From Myxococcota bacterium (GTDB lineage Bacteria; Myxococcota_A; UBA796; UBA9615; JAKLKC01): DNA of 50,938 nucleotides. The DNA lies in the NCBI GenBank assembly GCA_023150875.1, contig JAKLKC010000050.1, positions 1 through 50,938 of the forward strand, in the 5' to 3' direction. The position numbers and the translations under genes were made by a program. Below, piece by piece: positions 1 to 8,458 of this stretch (the first letter of the stretch is position 1; each line of letters starts with the position of its first letter). A model generated the notes under the pieces. That model was not told the origin of the DNA. It was given only the letters and a program-made list of their open reading frames with translations, and ran no database searches.

Positions 1-28
1 AGAGTAGGTCACCGCCGGGTCTTTTCTT

Positions 29-65
29 CGACGGCCCCCCGGGCGATATGCCCGCGGGGCCGTCG
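29..65. terminator. GC-rich hairpin downstream of the envC-like gene
   Basis: Positions 29-38 and 56-65 form a perfect 10-base inverted repeat, and the loop can pair further (GGGC with GCCC around GATAT). It lies just beyond the stop of the leftward ftsE-ftsX-envC set, where a terminator is expected. There is no T-tract on the exit side in the leftward direction, so intrinsic termination is uncertain. Nothing else was recognised in bases 1-91. Confidence 0.35.
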
Positions 66-91
66 TCGTTCTGGGCCGACGCGGCGCGAGG

Positions 92-1237
92 TCAAGGGCG
101 GCCCGGACTCCCGGGCCCGGGCCAGTCGAGCCACTCCAAGGGATTCTGGGGGACGCCGCGGTAACGGATCTCGAAGTAGAGGTAAGGGCCCACCAGGGAG
201 CCGGTGGAGCCCACCTCCCCGATCTCCTGCCCGGTCTCCACGGTCTCGCCGGCACCGGCGGTGAATCGGCGGGCGTGGGCGTAGACGCTGAACCAGCCGT
301 CGCCGTGGTCGACGATGGCCAGGTTCCCGAAGCCGCGCATCCAGCCGGCCTGGCGCACGGTGCCTCGGAAGACGGCCCGGATGGGAGTGCCCTCGGGGGC
401 GGCGACGTCGATCCCCCTGTGGAGGAGAGGCTCGGCGGCTCCCGTGGGGGTGTAGCGGCCGAATCGCCGGGTGATGGCGCCGAGGGCGGGAGGGACGAGG
501 TGCCCCTTCTGGGCCGCGAAGGGGGATCGGCGGGGTGCGGGCAGCGGCGCGGTGGGGGAGTCGAGGGCCCGGTCCAGCGTGGGACCGTGGCGCTCCCGCT
601 GCGCCAGGGAGAGCTCGTACGCCCGGTCCTCGCGGCGGATGCGGGCGAGGATGGCCTGCCGTCTCTCCACGGCCTCCCGCGCCGCGCGCTGGGAGGCGAC
701 GCGCTGCTCCCGGGTGCCCTGGAGGGCGTCCAGGGTCGCCCGATGCTCCGCCAGCAGGCGGGTGCGGTCGTCCAGGAGGGCGCGGTAGCTGGCGATCGCC
801 CGGGCGTCCTCCCGGGCGATGAACCAGAGGTGGCGGGAGTGCTTCATCGCCTCGCGGTGGTCCCGGGAGGAGAAGAGCACCTTCAGGAGGCCACGGGGCG
901 AGAGGCGGTACAGTGCCCGGAGCCGCCGCGAGAGGGCGCCCCGGCGCGCCTCCAGGGACTGGCGCACGGGCCCCAGGGCGGTGTCGACCTCGGCCATCCG
1001 GTGCTGGAGCGCCAGGAGGCGCCGGTCCAGGGCAGCGACCTCGGTGGACGCCCGCTCGGCTTCCTCCTCCAGGTCCTCGATCTCGTCCAGCAGGGGCTGC
1101 TCCCGAGGGGAGGGCTGGGCGCTGGACGGCGAGGGGAGGAGCAGGGCGACGGCGAGGGCGACGGGGCCCAGGGCGGGACGGAGGGCGCCCAGGGAGCGCC
1201 GCGCTCCGCGGGGAGGGGGCGCGGCCGGCGGTCTCAT
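92..1237 (-). CDS. EnvC-like murein hydrolase activator / M23 (LytM) peptidase
   Basis: 381 aa. An arginine-containing N-terminus and hydrophobic stretch (about residues 15-40, ending in SPSSAQ) look like a Sec signal peptide. A charged coiled coil follows (about 47-200), then a C-terminal LytM/M23 domain (about 265-375) with the HRGID and YAHA segments that carry the zinc-ligand positions in active members. EnvC-type proteins work in the periplasm with FtsEX to activate or perform septal peptidoglycan cleavage. The ATG overlaps the ftsX stop (ATGA), and the FtsX partner lies immediately upstream, which makes the EnvC role likely. Whether it is itself a hydrolase or only an activator cannot be told by eye. 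Confidence 0.88.
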   Translation of the reverse strand: MRPPAAPPPRGARRSLGALRPALGPVALAVALLLPSPSSAQPSPREQPLLDEIEDLEEEAERASTEVAALDRRLLALQHRMAEVDTALGPVRQSLEARRGALSRRLRALYRLSPRGLLKVLFSSRDHREAMKHSRHLWFIAREDARAIASYRALLDDRTRLLAEHRATLDALQGTREQRVASQRAAREAVERRQAILARIRREDRAYELSLAQRERHGPTLDRALDSPTAPLPAPRRSPFAAQKGHLVPPALGAITRRFGRYTPTGAAEPLLHRGIDVAAPEGTPIRAVFRGTVRQAGWMRGFGNLAIVDHGDGWFSVYAHARRFTAGAGETVETGQEIGEVGSTGSLVGPYLYFEIRYRGVPQNPLEWLDWPGPGSPGRP

Positions 1238-2142
1238 GCCTCGGTGTCGCCCTGGAGCAGGAAGCGCCGCAGGCTGAGGTAGGAGCCGGCGAGGCCGAGG
1301 AGGAGTCCCGCGGCGAGGAAGCCGGCCAGCCACGCACCGGGGAGGAAGAGGACGATCCGGGGGCTGATGGCGAGTCCCAGGTGCCGCTGGAAGTAGGCGA
1401 AGACCCCGTGGTGAAGGGCGTACAGGAGCCCCAGGGCGAGGCCGGCGCCGAGGGCGCCCTGGACCATGCCCTCCAGGAGGAAGGGCGCGCGGATGAACCC
1501 GTCTGTCGCCCCCACGAGGCGCATCACCCGGATCTCCTGCCGCCGGGCGTACACCGTCAACTTGATGGTGTTGTGGATGACAAAGACCGAGGCGGCGGCC
1601 AGGAGGGTCCCCAGGGCGACGGCGGAGAGCTTGAGCAGGTTGAGGAAGGTGTAGAGGCGTTCCACCCACTCCTGGCTGTAGTCGACCTCGGTGAACTCCG
1701 ACCTGCGGATGCCCTCGGCGATGGCGGCGATCCGGGACGGATCCTGGAGATCGGGGCGGAGGCGGACCTCGAGGGAGGCGGGGAGGGGGTTCTGGGGGAG
1801 GTCGGCGAGGAGGTCCGCGGCCTCGGGCAGGAAGCGGATGAAGTCCTCGGCTGCCTGGCGCTGGTCGACGTAGACGACCTCCTCGACCTCCGGCAGGGCC
1901 TCCAGCTCGCCCTTGACGCGGAAGGTCGACACCTCGTCGATCCCGGGGGCGAGGTATGCCGTGATCTGGACGTCCTTGCCCCAGCGGTCGAGGACGTTGG
2001 TGAGGTTCCACAGCACCAAAGCGAAGGTGGAGGCCAGCAGGAGGGAGATCGCCACCACCGACACCGTCACCGCGTTCAGGAAGCGGAACTCCGCGAGGTT
2101 CCGCAGGCTCCGGCGGGCGGCGCTCCCGAGGTGGCGCAGCAC
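1234..2142 (-). CDS. ftsX: Cell division ABC transporter permease FtsX
   Basis: 302 aa, the usual FtsX length. One membrane segment lies near residues 22-45, then an extracytoplasmic domain (about 50-165), then three membrane segments in the C-terminal half. The FtsX-like permease core includes RRQEIRVMRLVGAT. FtsX couples ATP use by FtsE to periplasmic control of cell-wall hydrolases at the septum. It starts 3 bases after the ftsE stop, and its TGA overlaps the start of the EnvC-like gene, so the three are probably one translationally coupled operon. Confidence 0.95.
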   Translation of the reverse strand: MLRHLGSAARRSLRNLAEFRFLNAVTVSVVAISLLLASTFALVLWNLTNVLDRWGKDVQITAYLAPGIDEVSTFRVKGELEALPEVEEVVYVDQRQAAEDFIRFLPEAADLLADLPQNPLPASLEVRLRPDLQDPSRIAAIAEGIRRSEFTEVDYSQEWVERLYTFLNLLKLSAVALGTLLAAASVFVIHNTIKLTVYARRQEIRVMRLVGATDGFIRAPFLLEGMVQGALGAGLALGLLYALHHGVFAYFQRHLGLAISPRIVLFLPGAWLAGFLAAGLLLGLAGSYLSLRRFLLQGDTEA

Positions 2143-2145
2143 CCG

Positions 2146-2859
2146 TCAGGTCCCCGCGCCGAGGGCGTCGCCGCCGTCCGCGCCGCGACGAGGACCACGG
2201 GAGTCTTCCAGCAGTCGGCCCCGATCCAGGTGGAGGCGACGGGCGGTGGGGTAGCGGCCCAGGAGACCGTGGTCGTGGGTCGCCACCAGCAGGGTCGTGC
2301 CCCGGACGTTGACGGACTGGAGCAGGTCCAGGATCTCGCGGCCGAGGTCGGGGTCGAGGTTCCCGGTGGGCTCGTCGGCGAGCAGGATCGCGGGGTCGTT
2401 GACGACGGCGCGGGCGATGGCGACCCGCTGCTGCTCCCCGCCCGAGAGCTCCTCGGGGTGGGCACCCACCCGGTGGGCGAGGCCCACCCGATGCAGAGCA
2501 GCCGCGACCTTCCGCTGGACCTCCCGGGGGGGGACCGCCAGGACCTCGAGGGCCAGGCCGACGTTCTCGCCCACGGTGCGGGAGGCGATGAGCTTGTAGT
2601 CCTGGAACACCACCCCCATGTTGCGGCGGAGGTAGGGCACCGATGCGCGCTTGAGGAGGGCGAGGTCGGTCCCGTGGACCAGGATCCGGCCCGACGTCGG
2701 GCGCTCCGAGGCGTGGACGAGGCGGAGGAGCGTGGACTTCCCGGCGCCGGAGGGGCCGGTGATGAAGACCATCTCGCCCTTCTCGACCCGCAGGGAGAGG
2801 TCGACGAGGGCGGGAGGGCGGTCTCCGTAGGCCTTCGAGACCCGTTCGAACTGGATCAA
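2146..2859 (-). CDS. ftsE: Cell division ATP-binding protein FtsE
   Basis: 237 aa ABC ATPase. Visible motifs are Walker A GPSGAGKS (35-42), the LSGGEQQR signature, Walker [13 protein letters not shown] and an H-loop in VATHD. The neighbouring ftsX fixes the identity within the LolD/MacB/FtsE-like ABC group. The chosen start is TTG at 2859, reading (M)[11 protein letters not shown], with AGGAG about 8 bases upstream; no ATG or GTG fits the conserved N-terminus. About 15-20 residues at the C-terminus ([10 protein letters not shown]...) are a Gly/Arg-rich tail beyond the normal fold. Confidence 0.95.
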   Translation of the reverse strand: MIQFERVSKAYGDRPPALVDLSLRVEKGEMVFITGPSGAGKSTLLRLVHASERPTSGRILVHGTDLALLKRASVPYLRRNMGVVFQDYKLIASRTVGENVGLALEVLAVPPREVQRKVAAALHRVGLAHRVGAHPEELSGGEQQRVAIARAVVNDPAILLADEPTGNLDPDLGREILDLLQSVNVRGTTLLVATHDHGLLGRYPTARRLHLDRGRLLEDSRGPRRGADGGDALGAGT

Positions 2860-2933
2860 GCGGAGGGCTCCTGGGACCGGGATTCTACCGGCGCCGCGGC
2901 GGTGGGGGCAAACCGGCCGGCCCGCGGGAGTTC

Positions 2934-3755
2934 TCAGAGGTCCACCAGCGAGACCTCGGGGATGGGCTCGGCGAGGAAGAGGGAGCCCACCCGGGCGAAG
3001 CGTTCGGGTCCGTCGGTGACCTGGAAGCGGACCGTCGGAGGGGCCGCGCCCGGGGGGCGGAGCAGGCCCGCGGCCTCGAGGCTCGCCGCGACCGCGTCGG
3101 CCGTGGCGACGGCGGAGTCGACCACGGCGACCCCGGGGCCCACGGCGCCCTCGATCACCCCCCGCAGGAGGGGATAGTGGGTGCAGCCCAGCACCAGGGT
3201 GTCCACCCCGGTGGCGGGAAGGTCCGCGAGGTAGAGGCGCGCGGTCAGGGAAGCGACGTCCCCGGCGGTCCAGCCCTCCTCGGCGAGGGCCACGAAGAGG
3301 GGGCACGCGCGGGCCTCCACCCGGACTCCGGGGGCGAGGCGGCGCAGGGCCTCCTGGTAGGCGCCGGCCCGGACGGTGCCCTCGGTGGCCGCGACTGCGA
3401 TGCCCCCGCCCCGCGTGAGGGCGAGGGCCGCGCGGACCCCGGGCTCCACGACGCCCTCGACGGGGATCTCCCGACCCGGGGCTGCGTAAGCGAGCCGGAG
3501 CGTCGGGAGGGCGTGGGCCGAGGCGGTGTTGCAGGCGATCACCAGCATCTTCACCCCCTCGGACACGAGTCGGCGGGTCACCTGCTCGGCGTAGCGCCGG
3601 ACCGTCTCGGGGGTCTTGGTGCCGTACGGGACCCGGGCGGTGTCGCCGAGGTAGGTGAAGCTCTCGCGGGGGAGGCGGGCCCGCAGCGCGGCCAGGACGG
3701 TGAGCCCGCCGATGCCGGAGTCGAAGACGCCGATGGGGAGGTCGCGCCGGGGCAT
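2934..3755 (-). CDS. murI: Glutamate racemase
   Basis: 273 aa. MurI interconverts L- and D-glutamate to supply D-Glu for peptidoglycan. The two catalytic cysteines are in place: C75 in ACNTASA and C191 in GCTHYP. The N-terminal FDSGIGGL substrate loop is intact. The start is the ATG at 3755, giving MPRRDLPIGVFDSG; an open frame continues upstream but has no family similarity. The gene lies 74 bases upstream of ftsE on the same strand, so cell-wall precursor supply and septal remodelling may be co-transcribed. Confidence 0.95.
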   Translation of the reverse strand: MPRRDLPIGVFDSGIGGLTVLAALRARLPRESFTYLGDTARVPYGTKTPETVRRYAEQVTRRLVSEGVKMLVIACNTASAHALPTLRLAYAAPGREIPVEGVVEPGVRAALALTRGGGIAVAATEGTVRAGAYQEALRRLAPGVRVEARACPLFVALAEEGWTAGDVASLTARLYLADLPATGVDTLVLGCTHYPLLRGVIEGAVGPGVAVVDSAVATADAVAASLEAAGLLRPPGAAPPTVRFQVTDGPERFARVGSLFLAEPIPEVSLVDL

Positions 3756-3830
3756 GGGACGCCGGCCGTCGGCGCGGGGGCCCTCGTTGGATCCCCCCGA
3801 CGGCGACGGGAGGGTACCACGCCGCCCGGA

Positions 3831-3859
3831 TTGCCGGGTCCGGCGGGGTGACCTATCCT
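3831..3859 (+). promoter_or_regulatory. Sigma-70-type promoter of nadD, predicted leaderless transcript
   Basis: TTGCCG (3831-3836), a 17-base spacer and TATCCT (3854-3859). The -10 ends only 7 bases before the nadD ATG at 3867, so transcription should begin at or within a base or two of the start codon. No Shine-Dalgarno sequence is present, consistent with a leaderless mRNA. Confidence 0.5.
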
Positions 3860-3866
3860 CGCCCGG

Positions 3867-4511
3867 ATGCCGCCTCCGTCCCCCCCTCGCCGCGTCGGGC
3901 TCTTCGGCGGGAGCTTCGACCCTCCCCACGTCTGCCACCTCCTGGTGGCCGTCACCGCCCTGGAGGTGGGCGGGCTGGACGAGGTCTGGTGGATCCCCTT
4001 GCTCCAGCACGCCTTCGGACAGAAGCGTCCCGAGCCCTTTGCCGACAGGGTCGAGATGGTCCACCGCCTGATCGCGCCCTACGCGCCGCGGATGCGGGTC
4101 GACGAGATCGAGGCCCGGCGCGGGGGCACGAGCTACACGGTGGACACCGTCGCCGCCCTCCGCGCCATCCACCCCGAGGCCCGCTTCCGAATGGTGGTCG
4201 GCGGCGACCTGCTGGCCGAGATCGAGAGGTGGAAGGACGCCGGGGAACTGGTGCGGATGGCGCCCCTTGTGGTGGTGGGGCGCGAGGGATCCGAGATCCC
4301 GGGGCGGGCTCCGCCCCCGGGGAGCCTGTTGCTCCCCATCACCCTGCCCGCCTACGGCAGCACCGCGATCCGGGCGCGCCTCGCCGCGGGGGACCGGGTG
4401 GAGGGGCTGTTGCCCGAGAGGGTCCGGGAATACATCGAGGCCCGCGGCCTCTACCGCGGGGCGGGCGCGGGGGGGGACGACGGGAGGCCCGGCGCCCGGG
4501 CGAGGAGTTGA
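3867..4511 (+). CDS. nadD: Nicotinate-nucleotide adenylyltransferase
   Basis: 214 aa. It transfers AMP from ATP to nicotinate mononucleotide in NAD synthesis. The nucleotidyltransferase signature GGSFDPPHVCH lies at residues 14-24, and the C-terminal YGSTAIRARL corresponds to the ISTT-IR motif. The length is typical apart from a Gly/Arg-rich tail of about 15 residues. The stop lies 2 bases before the GTG of the CPBP protease, and the tail of nadD contains that gene's ribosome site, indicating coupling. Confidence 0.95.
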   Translation: MPPPSPPRRVGLFGGSFDPPHVCHLLVAVTALEVGGLDEVWWIPLLQHAFGQKRPEPFADRVEMVHRLIAPYAPRMRVDEIEARRGGTSYTVDTVAALRAIHPEARFRMVVGGDLLAEIERWKDAGELVRMAPLVVVGREGSEIPGRAPPPGSLLLPITLPAYGSTAIRARLAAGDRVEGLLPERVREYIEARGLYRGAGAGGDDGRPGARARS

Positions 4512-4513
4512 CC

Positions 4514-5344
4514 GTGCCTCGGACCGCCAGGCTCTACGCTCGCCTCCTACTGGTCCCGCCGCTGGTCCTCCCCGGCCTCCTGGGACTGCGGGTGGTCTCG
4601 TTCCCCGAGGGGCTGCTGGTGGGGTGGGCGCTGGGGATCCTGCTGACCGCCCTGGCCTGGTGGGGGATCGCCCGACGTCCCATCTCCGAGATGGGCCTCC
4701 ACTCCGGGGGCGCCCTGCCGGGGCTCGCCGTCGGGTTGCTGCTGGGGCTCGGGTGGGCGGTCCTCCCTGCCGAGCTGGGACGCCTCCTGGGCGAGGCGCA
4801 GTTCGGCGTGGCGCGGGTCGAGGACGCCGACCGCTTCGCCCTGTCGGCCCTGGCCCTGGCCGTGGCCGCGTTCGGCGAGGAGGCGCTCTTCCGGGGTTAC
4901 GTCCTGGGCACCCTGGAGGAGCGGTGGGCCCCCCGGCCGGCCCTCGCCCTCGGGTGCGTCCTCTTCGGTGCGGGGCACCTGTTCAACCCCAACGCCGGCC
5001 CCCTCGCTGTCGCCACGGTACTGGTCGCGTCGTGGGCCCTCGGGGTCGCCTACCAGCGCACCCGGTCCGTGTGGCTCCCAGGGGCCCTGCACTGCGGCTG
5101 GAACGCGGGCCTGGCCCTCGTCCTGGGCCAGCCCGTCAGCGGGATCCGGGTCCCCGCAGGGGGGGTGCTCATGCCCATCGAGGGATCGGAAGGGTTCCTC
5201 GGCGGTGCCTGGGGCCCCGAGGCCGGGTGGGCCTGGTTCCTGGGCTGGGCGGTCCTGGCGGCGGGGATGACCTGGTTGCTGCCCCCGAGGCGCCCCATGG
5301 ACGCCGAAGAGAGGGCTTGGCGGGACCTGGTCCGGGAGGGGTGA
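4514..5344 (+). CDS. CPBP-family glutamic intramembrane protease (type II CAAX/Rce1-like)
   Basis: 276 aa, mostly hydrophobic, with about 7-8 membrane segments. The three Abi/CPBP motifs are intact: EEALFRG (122-128), GAGHLFNPN (152-160) and HCGWN (193-197), supplying the Glu, Arg, His and Asn active-site residues. The GTG start at 4514 has GAGGAG six bases upstream inside the end of nadD. The family includes prenyl-protein proteases, bacteriocin-immunity proteins and, from in-silico work that I recall, sorting proteases for MYXO-CTERM tails. A MYXO-CTERM-like protein is encoded about 0.65 kb away (6001-8358), but no functional link is shown. Confidence 0.9.
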   Translation: MPRTARLYARLLLVPPLVLPGLLGLRVVSFPEGLLVGWALGILLTALAWWGIARRPISEMGLHSGGALPGLAVGLLLGLGWAVLPAELGRLLGEAQFGVARVEDADRFALSALALAVAAFGEEALFRGYVLGTLEERWAPRPALALGCVLFGAGHLFNPNAGPLAVATVLVASWALGVAYQRTRSVWLPGALHCGWNAGLALVLGQPVSGIRVPAGGVLMPIEGSEGFLGGAWGPEAGWAWFLGWAVLAAGMTWLLPPRRPMDAEERAWRDLVREG

Positions 5345-5363
5345 GCGGGGGACGGCGGCTCGC

Positions 5364-5945
5364 TCAGGGGCGGCGGGGCCGCAGCCGCAGGGGCGGCGGC
5401 CGCGACGGGTCGTCGCCGGCTCCCGCCCCCACGCGGGGAATCGGTCCCGGTGTGTCGGGGACCGGGTCGTCGGCCGCGGGCAGCCAGCCGGAGATCGAGG
5501 CCCGCGTGCCCGCGGCGAGACGGTCGCCCAGGTGAAGGATCGCGCGGGTGCCGGTCTCGTCCCACTCGACGTCCACCGCGCGGAGGGGCAGGTAGCGGAG
5601 CCCGTCGCCGGCGTCGTCCACCACCCCGAACCGCAGGTGGCGGGCGAGGACCCGAGCCATGCGCCTTGCGAGGTCCGGCTCGGCAGGCATCCGGAACGTA
5701 CTGGTGACGTGGACCGAGCGCCCGCGGTGGTCCGCGAGCTGGTAGTCCTCGATGCCCTCGACGAACTCTCGGACGTGGCGACCCTCGAGGCGGTGGAGCA
5801 GGGAGAGGTCGACGTTCGGGGGCGGGAGCGGGGGAGGGGGCGCGACGGGGGGCAACCGCAGGAGACGGCGGAGGGCTCCCATCCATCGGTCGATCCACCC
5901 GGAGTGGGGGAGCGCGATCCTGAGCCTGCCCCTTCTCGAGCTCAT
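5364..5945 (-). CDS. Hypothetical protein, Pro-rich N-terminus
   Basis: 193 aa, not recognised. It has a basic N-terminus (MSSRRGRLRI), a Pro-rich stretch around residues 30-45 and a compact central region of alternating hydrophobic and charged segments (about 46-150). It ends in a Pro/Arg-rich tail. No signal peptide, membrane segment or catalytic motif is evident. The ATG at 5945 is preceded by GCAGGAGAGCCGG, a good ribosome site; an ATG 27 bases upstream is possible. The gene lies 55 bases downstream of the MopE-repeat gene on the same strand and may be co-transcribed with it. Confidence 0.6.
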   Translation of the reverse strand: MSSRRGRLRIALPHSGWIDRWMGALRRLLRLPPVAPPPPLPPPNVDLSLLHRLEGRHVREFVEGIEDYQLADHRGRSVHVTSTFRMPAEPDLARRMARVLARHLRFGVVDDAGDGLRYLPLRAVDVEWDETGTRAILHLGDRLAAGTRASISGWLPAADDPVPDTPGPIPRVGAGAGDDPSRPPPLRLRPRRP

Positions 5946-6000
5946 CCGGCTCTCCTGCCGTCCCCCGCGCATCCGGGCACGGCGGGGTTCAATGCTCCCC

Positions 6001-8358
6001 TCAGCATAGCCGACGATGGCGCCGGGACAAGAGCGCCGTGAACGCCAGGACGAGGGATGCAGTCCCGGGGAACGTCGGACCGGACGGTCCCGTGGCATCG
6101 CAGGCGCAGCCGAGGTTCGCCGACGCCGTCCCGCCACCCCCTACCAGGCCACCATCGGCGCAGTCCGGGTCATCGGCGGGGAGGGCGCCGTCGCAGTCGC
6201 CGTCGGCGGCACCTTCCTCGCATTCCTGCTGGCCCATGGGGTTCGCCGCCGCGTCGGCGTCGTCGCAGTCGTCCTCGCAGAGGCTGAAGCCGTCGCCGTC
6301 CTCGTCGACCAGGTCGATGGCGTCGTCGCAGTCGTTGTCGATCCCGTCGCAGACCTCCGGCGCGCCGGGGTTCACCTCGGCGACGGCGTCGTCGCAGTCG
6401 TCGTCGCACGGCGAGAAGGCGTCGCCGTCCAGGTCGATGTCGTCGGCGGCGCCGCTGCAGTCGTTGTCGGCGCCGTCGCAGACCTCCTCGGCCCCCGAGT
6501 TGATGCCGGGATCCGTGTCGTCGCAGTCGTTGCAGGCGGACTCGCCGTCCCCGTCGATGTCGGCGTGCTCCAGGGTGGAGGGATCGCAGTCGTTGTCGAG
6601 GCCGTCGCAGAGCTCGGGGGCGCCGGGGAAGACCGTGTCGATCCCGTCGTTGCAGTCGCCCGTGCAGTTCGAGAAGCCGTCGCCGTCGTTGTCGGGGAAG
6701 CCGTCGTCGGGGACGCCGCTGCAGTCGTTGTCCACGCCGTCGCAGATCTCGGCGGTGCCCGGGGAGGCCAGGGGCTGGTTGTCGTCGCAGTCGCCCTCGC
6801 ACACGGTGTAGCCGTCGAAGTCGGCGTCGAACCCCTCGTCCAGCAGGCCGTCACAGTCGTTGTCCACGGAGTCGCACGCCTCGGCGGCCCCGGGGTAGGC
6901 GGTGGCGTCGCCGTCGTCGCAGTCGGACCCGCAGGTGGTGAAGCCGTCGCCGTCGGCGTCGAAGCCCTCGTCGATGGCGCCGTCGCAGTCGTCGTCGCGG
7001 ACGTTGCACACCTCGGTCGCGCCCGGGTGGACGCTGGGGCGCCCGTCGTCGCAGTCGGGCTCGACGCCGCAAACGAAGTACCCGTCGCCGTCGGCGTCGT
7101 TGCCCTCGTCGACGGCCCCATCGCAGTCGTTGTCCAGCCCGTCGCAGACCTCGGGCGCCCCCGGATAGGTGATGGAGCTCCCGTCGTCGCAGTCCCCCAC
7201 GCATGGGGCGACCCCGTCACCGTCGGCGTCGAAGCCCTCGTCGACGGTCAGGTCGCAGTCGTCGTCCTGGCCGTTGCAGGTCTCGGTGGCGCCGGGGTGC
7301 ACCGCGGCGCTCCCGTCGTTGCAGTCCCCGGCGCAGGGCAGGTAGCCGTCGCCGTCGGTGTCGGTGCCCTCGTCGACGGACCCGTCGCAGTCGTTGTCGA
7401 AGAAGTCGCAGGCCTCGGTCGCGCCGGGGTGGATCGATCCGTTTCCGTCGTTGCAGTCTCCGGTGCAGGTGAGGTAGCCGTCGCCGTCACCGTCCAGCCC
7501 CTCGTCGGCGACGCCGTCGCAGTCGTCGTCCACGCCGTTGCAGCTCTCGCTCGCGCCGGGGTGCACGTAGGCGTTGCCGTCGTCGCAGTCGCCCGCACAG
7601 TCCTGGTAGCCGTCGCCGTCGGCGTCGGAGCAGGTGCCTCCGCCCCCGGGGGGGTAGAAGGCGATGGCCTCCCCCGCCGACACGGACAGGGTGTTGTAGC
7701 CCACCTGGAGGGTGTTGCCGGAGGTGCCGCCGGTGATGCCGATGGTGGCGCTGGCGCCCCGGTCGTAGGACGCGTTGCCGAAGGTGACGTCCTGGTAGTG
7801 GAACTCGATGACCCCGGTGGCCTGGTAGAGGATGACCTCGAAGGTGATGTTCGCGCTGGTGGCGGTGAGGTCGTAGTGGTTGACGCTGAACCACTCCAGG
7901 GTCAGCACGTAGCTCCCCGGCGCCCCCGACGCCTCCCACCAGAAGTCCTGGGGGTAGGGGGCGCCGTTCGACCTCTCGATCAGGTCGTCCCAGAAGGGGG
8001 CGATCATGGGCCTGCCCGCGCTGGACAGGGACTGGTTCGTGTAGGACGCGTCGTCGGAGGCGGTGAAGGTGATGGCCCCGTTGGCGTGGACGTACACCCG
8101 GTTGTAGGTGACGCCGTAGAAGGTGAAGGTGAAGCCGGTGATGAGGGCGTAGCCCTCGTCGCCGTCTCCGATCCACACCAGGGGCTCGTAGGCCGGATCG
8201 TAGGCGTACGTAGGGCCGCCCGGGTCCGAGCTCCGGAGCCACGTGTAGCCGAACCCGTCCGGCCCCCCTCCCGCGAGGGCGGCGGAGGGGGTGGCCAGGA
8301 GCGCGGCGGCCAGGAGCGCCAGGGTCCCGGCCCAGGGACGACGAACGCGATCCGGCAT
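6001..8358 (-). CDS. Secreted MopE-type DCDD-repeat protein with MYXO-CTERM-like tail
   Basis: 785 aa. Residues 1-29 are a Sec signal peptide (cleavage near SAALA/GGG). Residues about 30-240 form a beta-rich domain with FTFYGVTYNRVYV, APFWDDL and TLEWF segments, resembling nidogen-like extracellular domains. Residues 244-733 hold eleven repeats of about 44 residues (DxDGDGY...C.GDCDDG...PGA.E.C.G.DNDCDG..DEG), the MopE/Ca-binding-like repeat of myxobacterial surface proteins. The C-terminus has a Gly linker, GCAC (C751, C753), a hydrophobic segment (about 764-779) and SRRHRR, matching the layout of MYXO-CTERM sorting signals. The start at 8358 has AAGGA upstream; the frame extends upstream without family support. 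Confidence 0.9.
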   Translation of the reverse strand: MPDRVRRPWAGTLALLAAALLATPSAALAGGGPDGFGYTWLRSSDPGGPTYAYDPAYEPLVWIGDGDEGYALITGFTFTFYGVTYNRVYVHANGAITFTASDDASYTNQSLSSAGRPMIAPFWDDLIERSNGAPYPQDFWWEASGAPGSYVLTLEWFSVNHYDLTATSANITFEVILYQATGVIEFHYQDVTFGNASYDRGASATIGITGGTSGNTLQVGYNTLSVSAGEAIAFYPPGGGGTCSDADGDGYQDCAGDCDDGNAYVHPGASESCNGVDDDCDGVADEGLDGDGDGYLTCTGDCNDGNGSIHPGATEACDFFDNDCDGSVDEGTDTDGDGYLPCAGDCNDGSAAVHPGATETCNGQDDDCDLTVDEGFDADGDGVAPCVGDCDDGSSITYPGAPEVCDGLDNDCDGAVDEGNDADGDGYFVCGVEPDCDDGRPSVHPGATEVCNVRDDDCDGAIDEGFDADGDGFTTCGSDCDDGDATAYPGAAEACDSVDNDCDGLLDEGFDADFDGYTVCEGDCDDNQPLASPGTAEICDGVDNDCSGVPDDGFPDNDGDGFSNCTGDCNDGIDTVFPGAPELCDGLDNDCDPSTLEHADIDGDGESACNDCDDTDPGINSGAEEVCDGADNDCSGAADDIDLDGDAFSPCDDDCDDAVAEVNPGAPEVCDGIDNDCDDAIDLVDEDGDGFSLCEDDCDDADAAANPMGQQECEEGAADGDCDGALPADDPDCADGGLVGGGGTASANLGCACDATGPSGPTFPGTASLVLAFTALLSRRHRRLC
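6160..7629. repeat. Eleven tandem coding repeats of about 132 bp
   Basis: The DNA carries a regular pattern of GTCGTCGCAGTC-like blocks about every 132 bases, encoding the eleven DCDD/DNDCDG repeats of the surface protein. The first repeats are the most regular; the last three have lost spacing and some Gly or Cys positions. The repeats are degenerate at the base level and in frame throughout, so they are protein repeats and not a CRISPR array. Confidence 0.85.
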
Positions 8359-8388
8359 GGGAGGTTCCTTCCCGGAAGCCAAGCGGGC

Positions 8389-8415
8389 ACTATATCCCCT
8401 CGCGTCCGGCGCGCA
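8389..8415 (-). promoter_or_regulatory. Putative promoter of the MopE-repeat gene
   Basis: Read leftward: TTGCGC, a 16-base spacer, then TATAGT (8394-8389). The start site would fall near 8382, giving a leader of about 24 bases with AAGGA before the ATG at 8358. It sits in the 100-base divergent gap shared with the poly-Asp lipoprotein gene. The -35 is weak. Confidence 0.4.
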
Positions 8416-8458
8416 AAGGGCTTCAGTCCGTTCGGGGCCGGGCGCGGGGAGGTGCCTG

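Noticed and set aside
913-3177. 754-aa plus-strand frame over murI, ftsE and ftsX
   Set aside because: Third-position GC bias opens antisense frames; the minus-strand genes are unambiguous families.
6160-7629. Possible CRISPR array because of evenly spaced similar blocks
   Set aside because: The units are about 132 bases, degenerate, in frame throughout and encode DCDD/DNDCDG protein repeats; there are no unique spacers and no cas genes.
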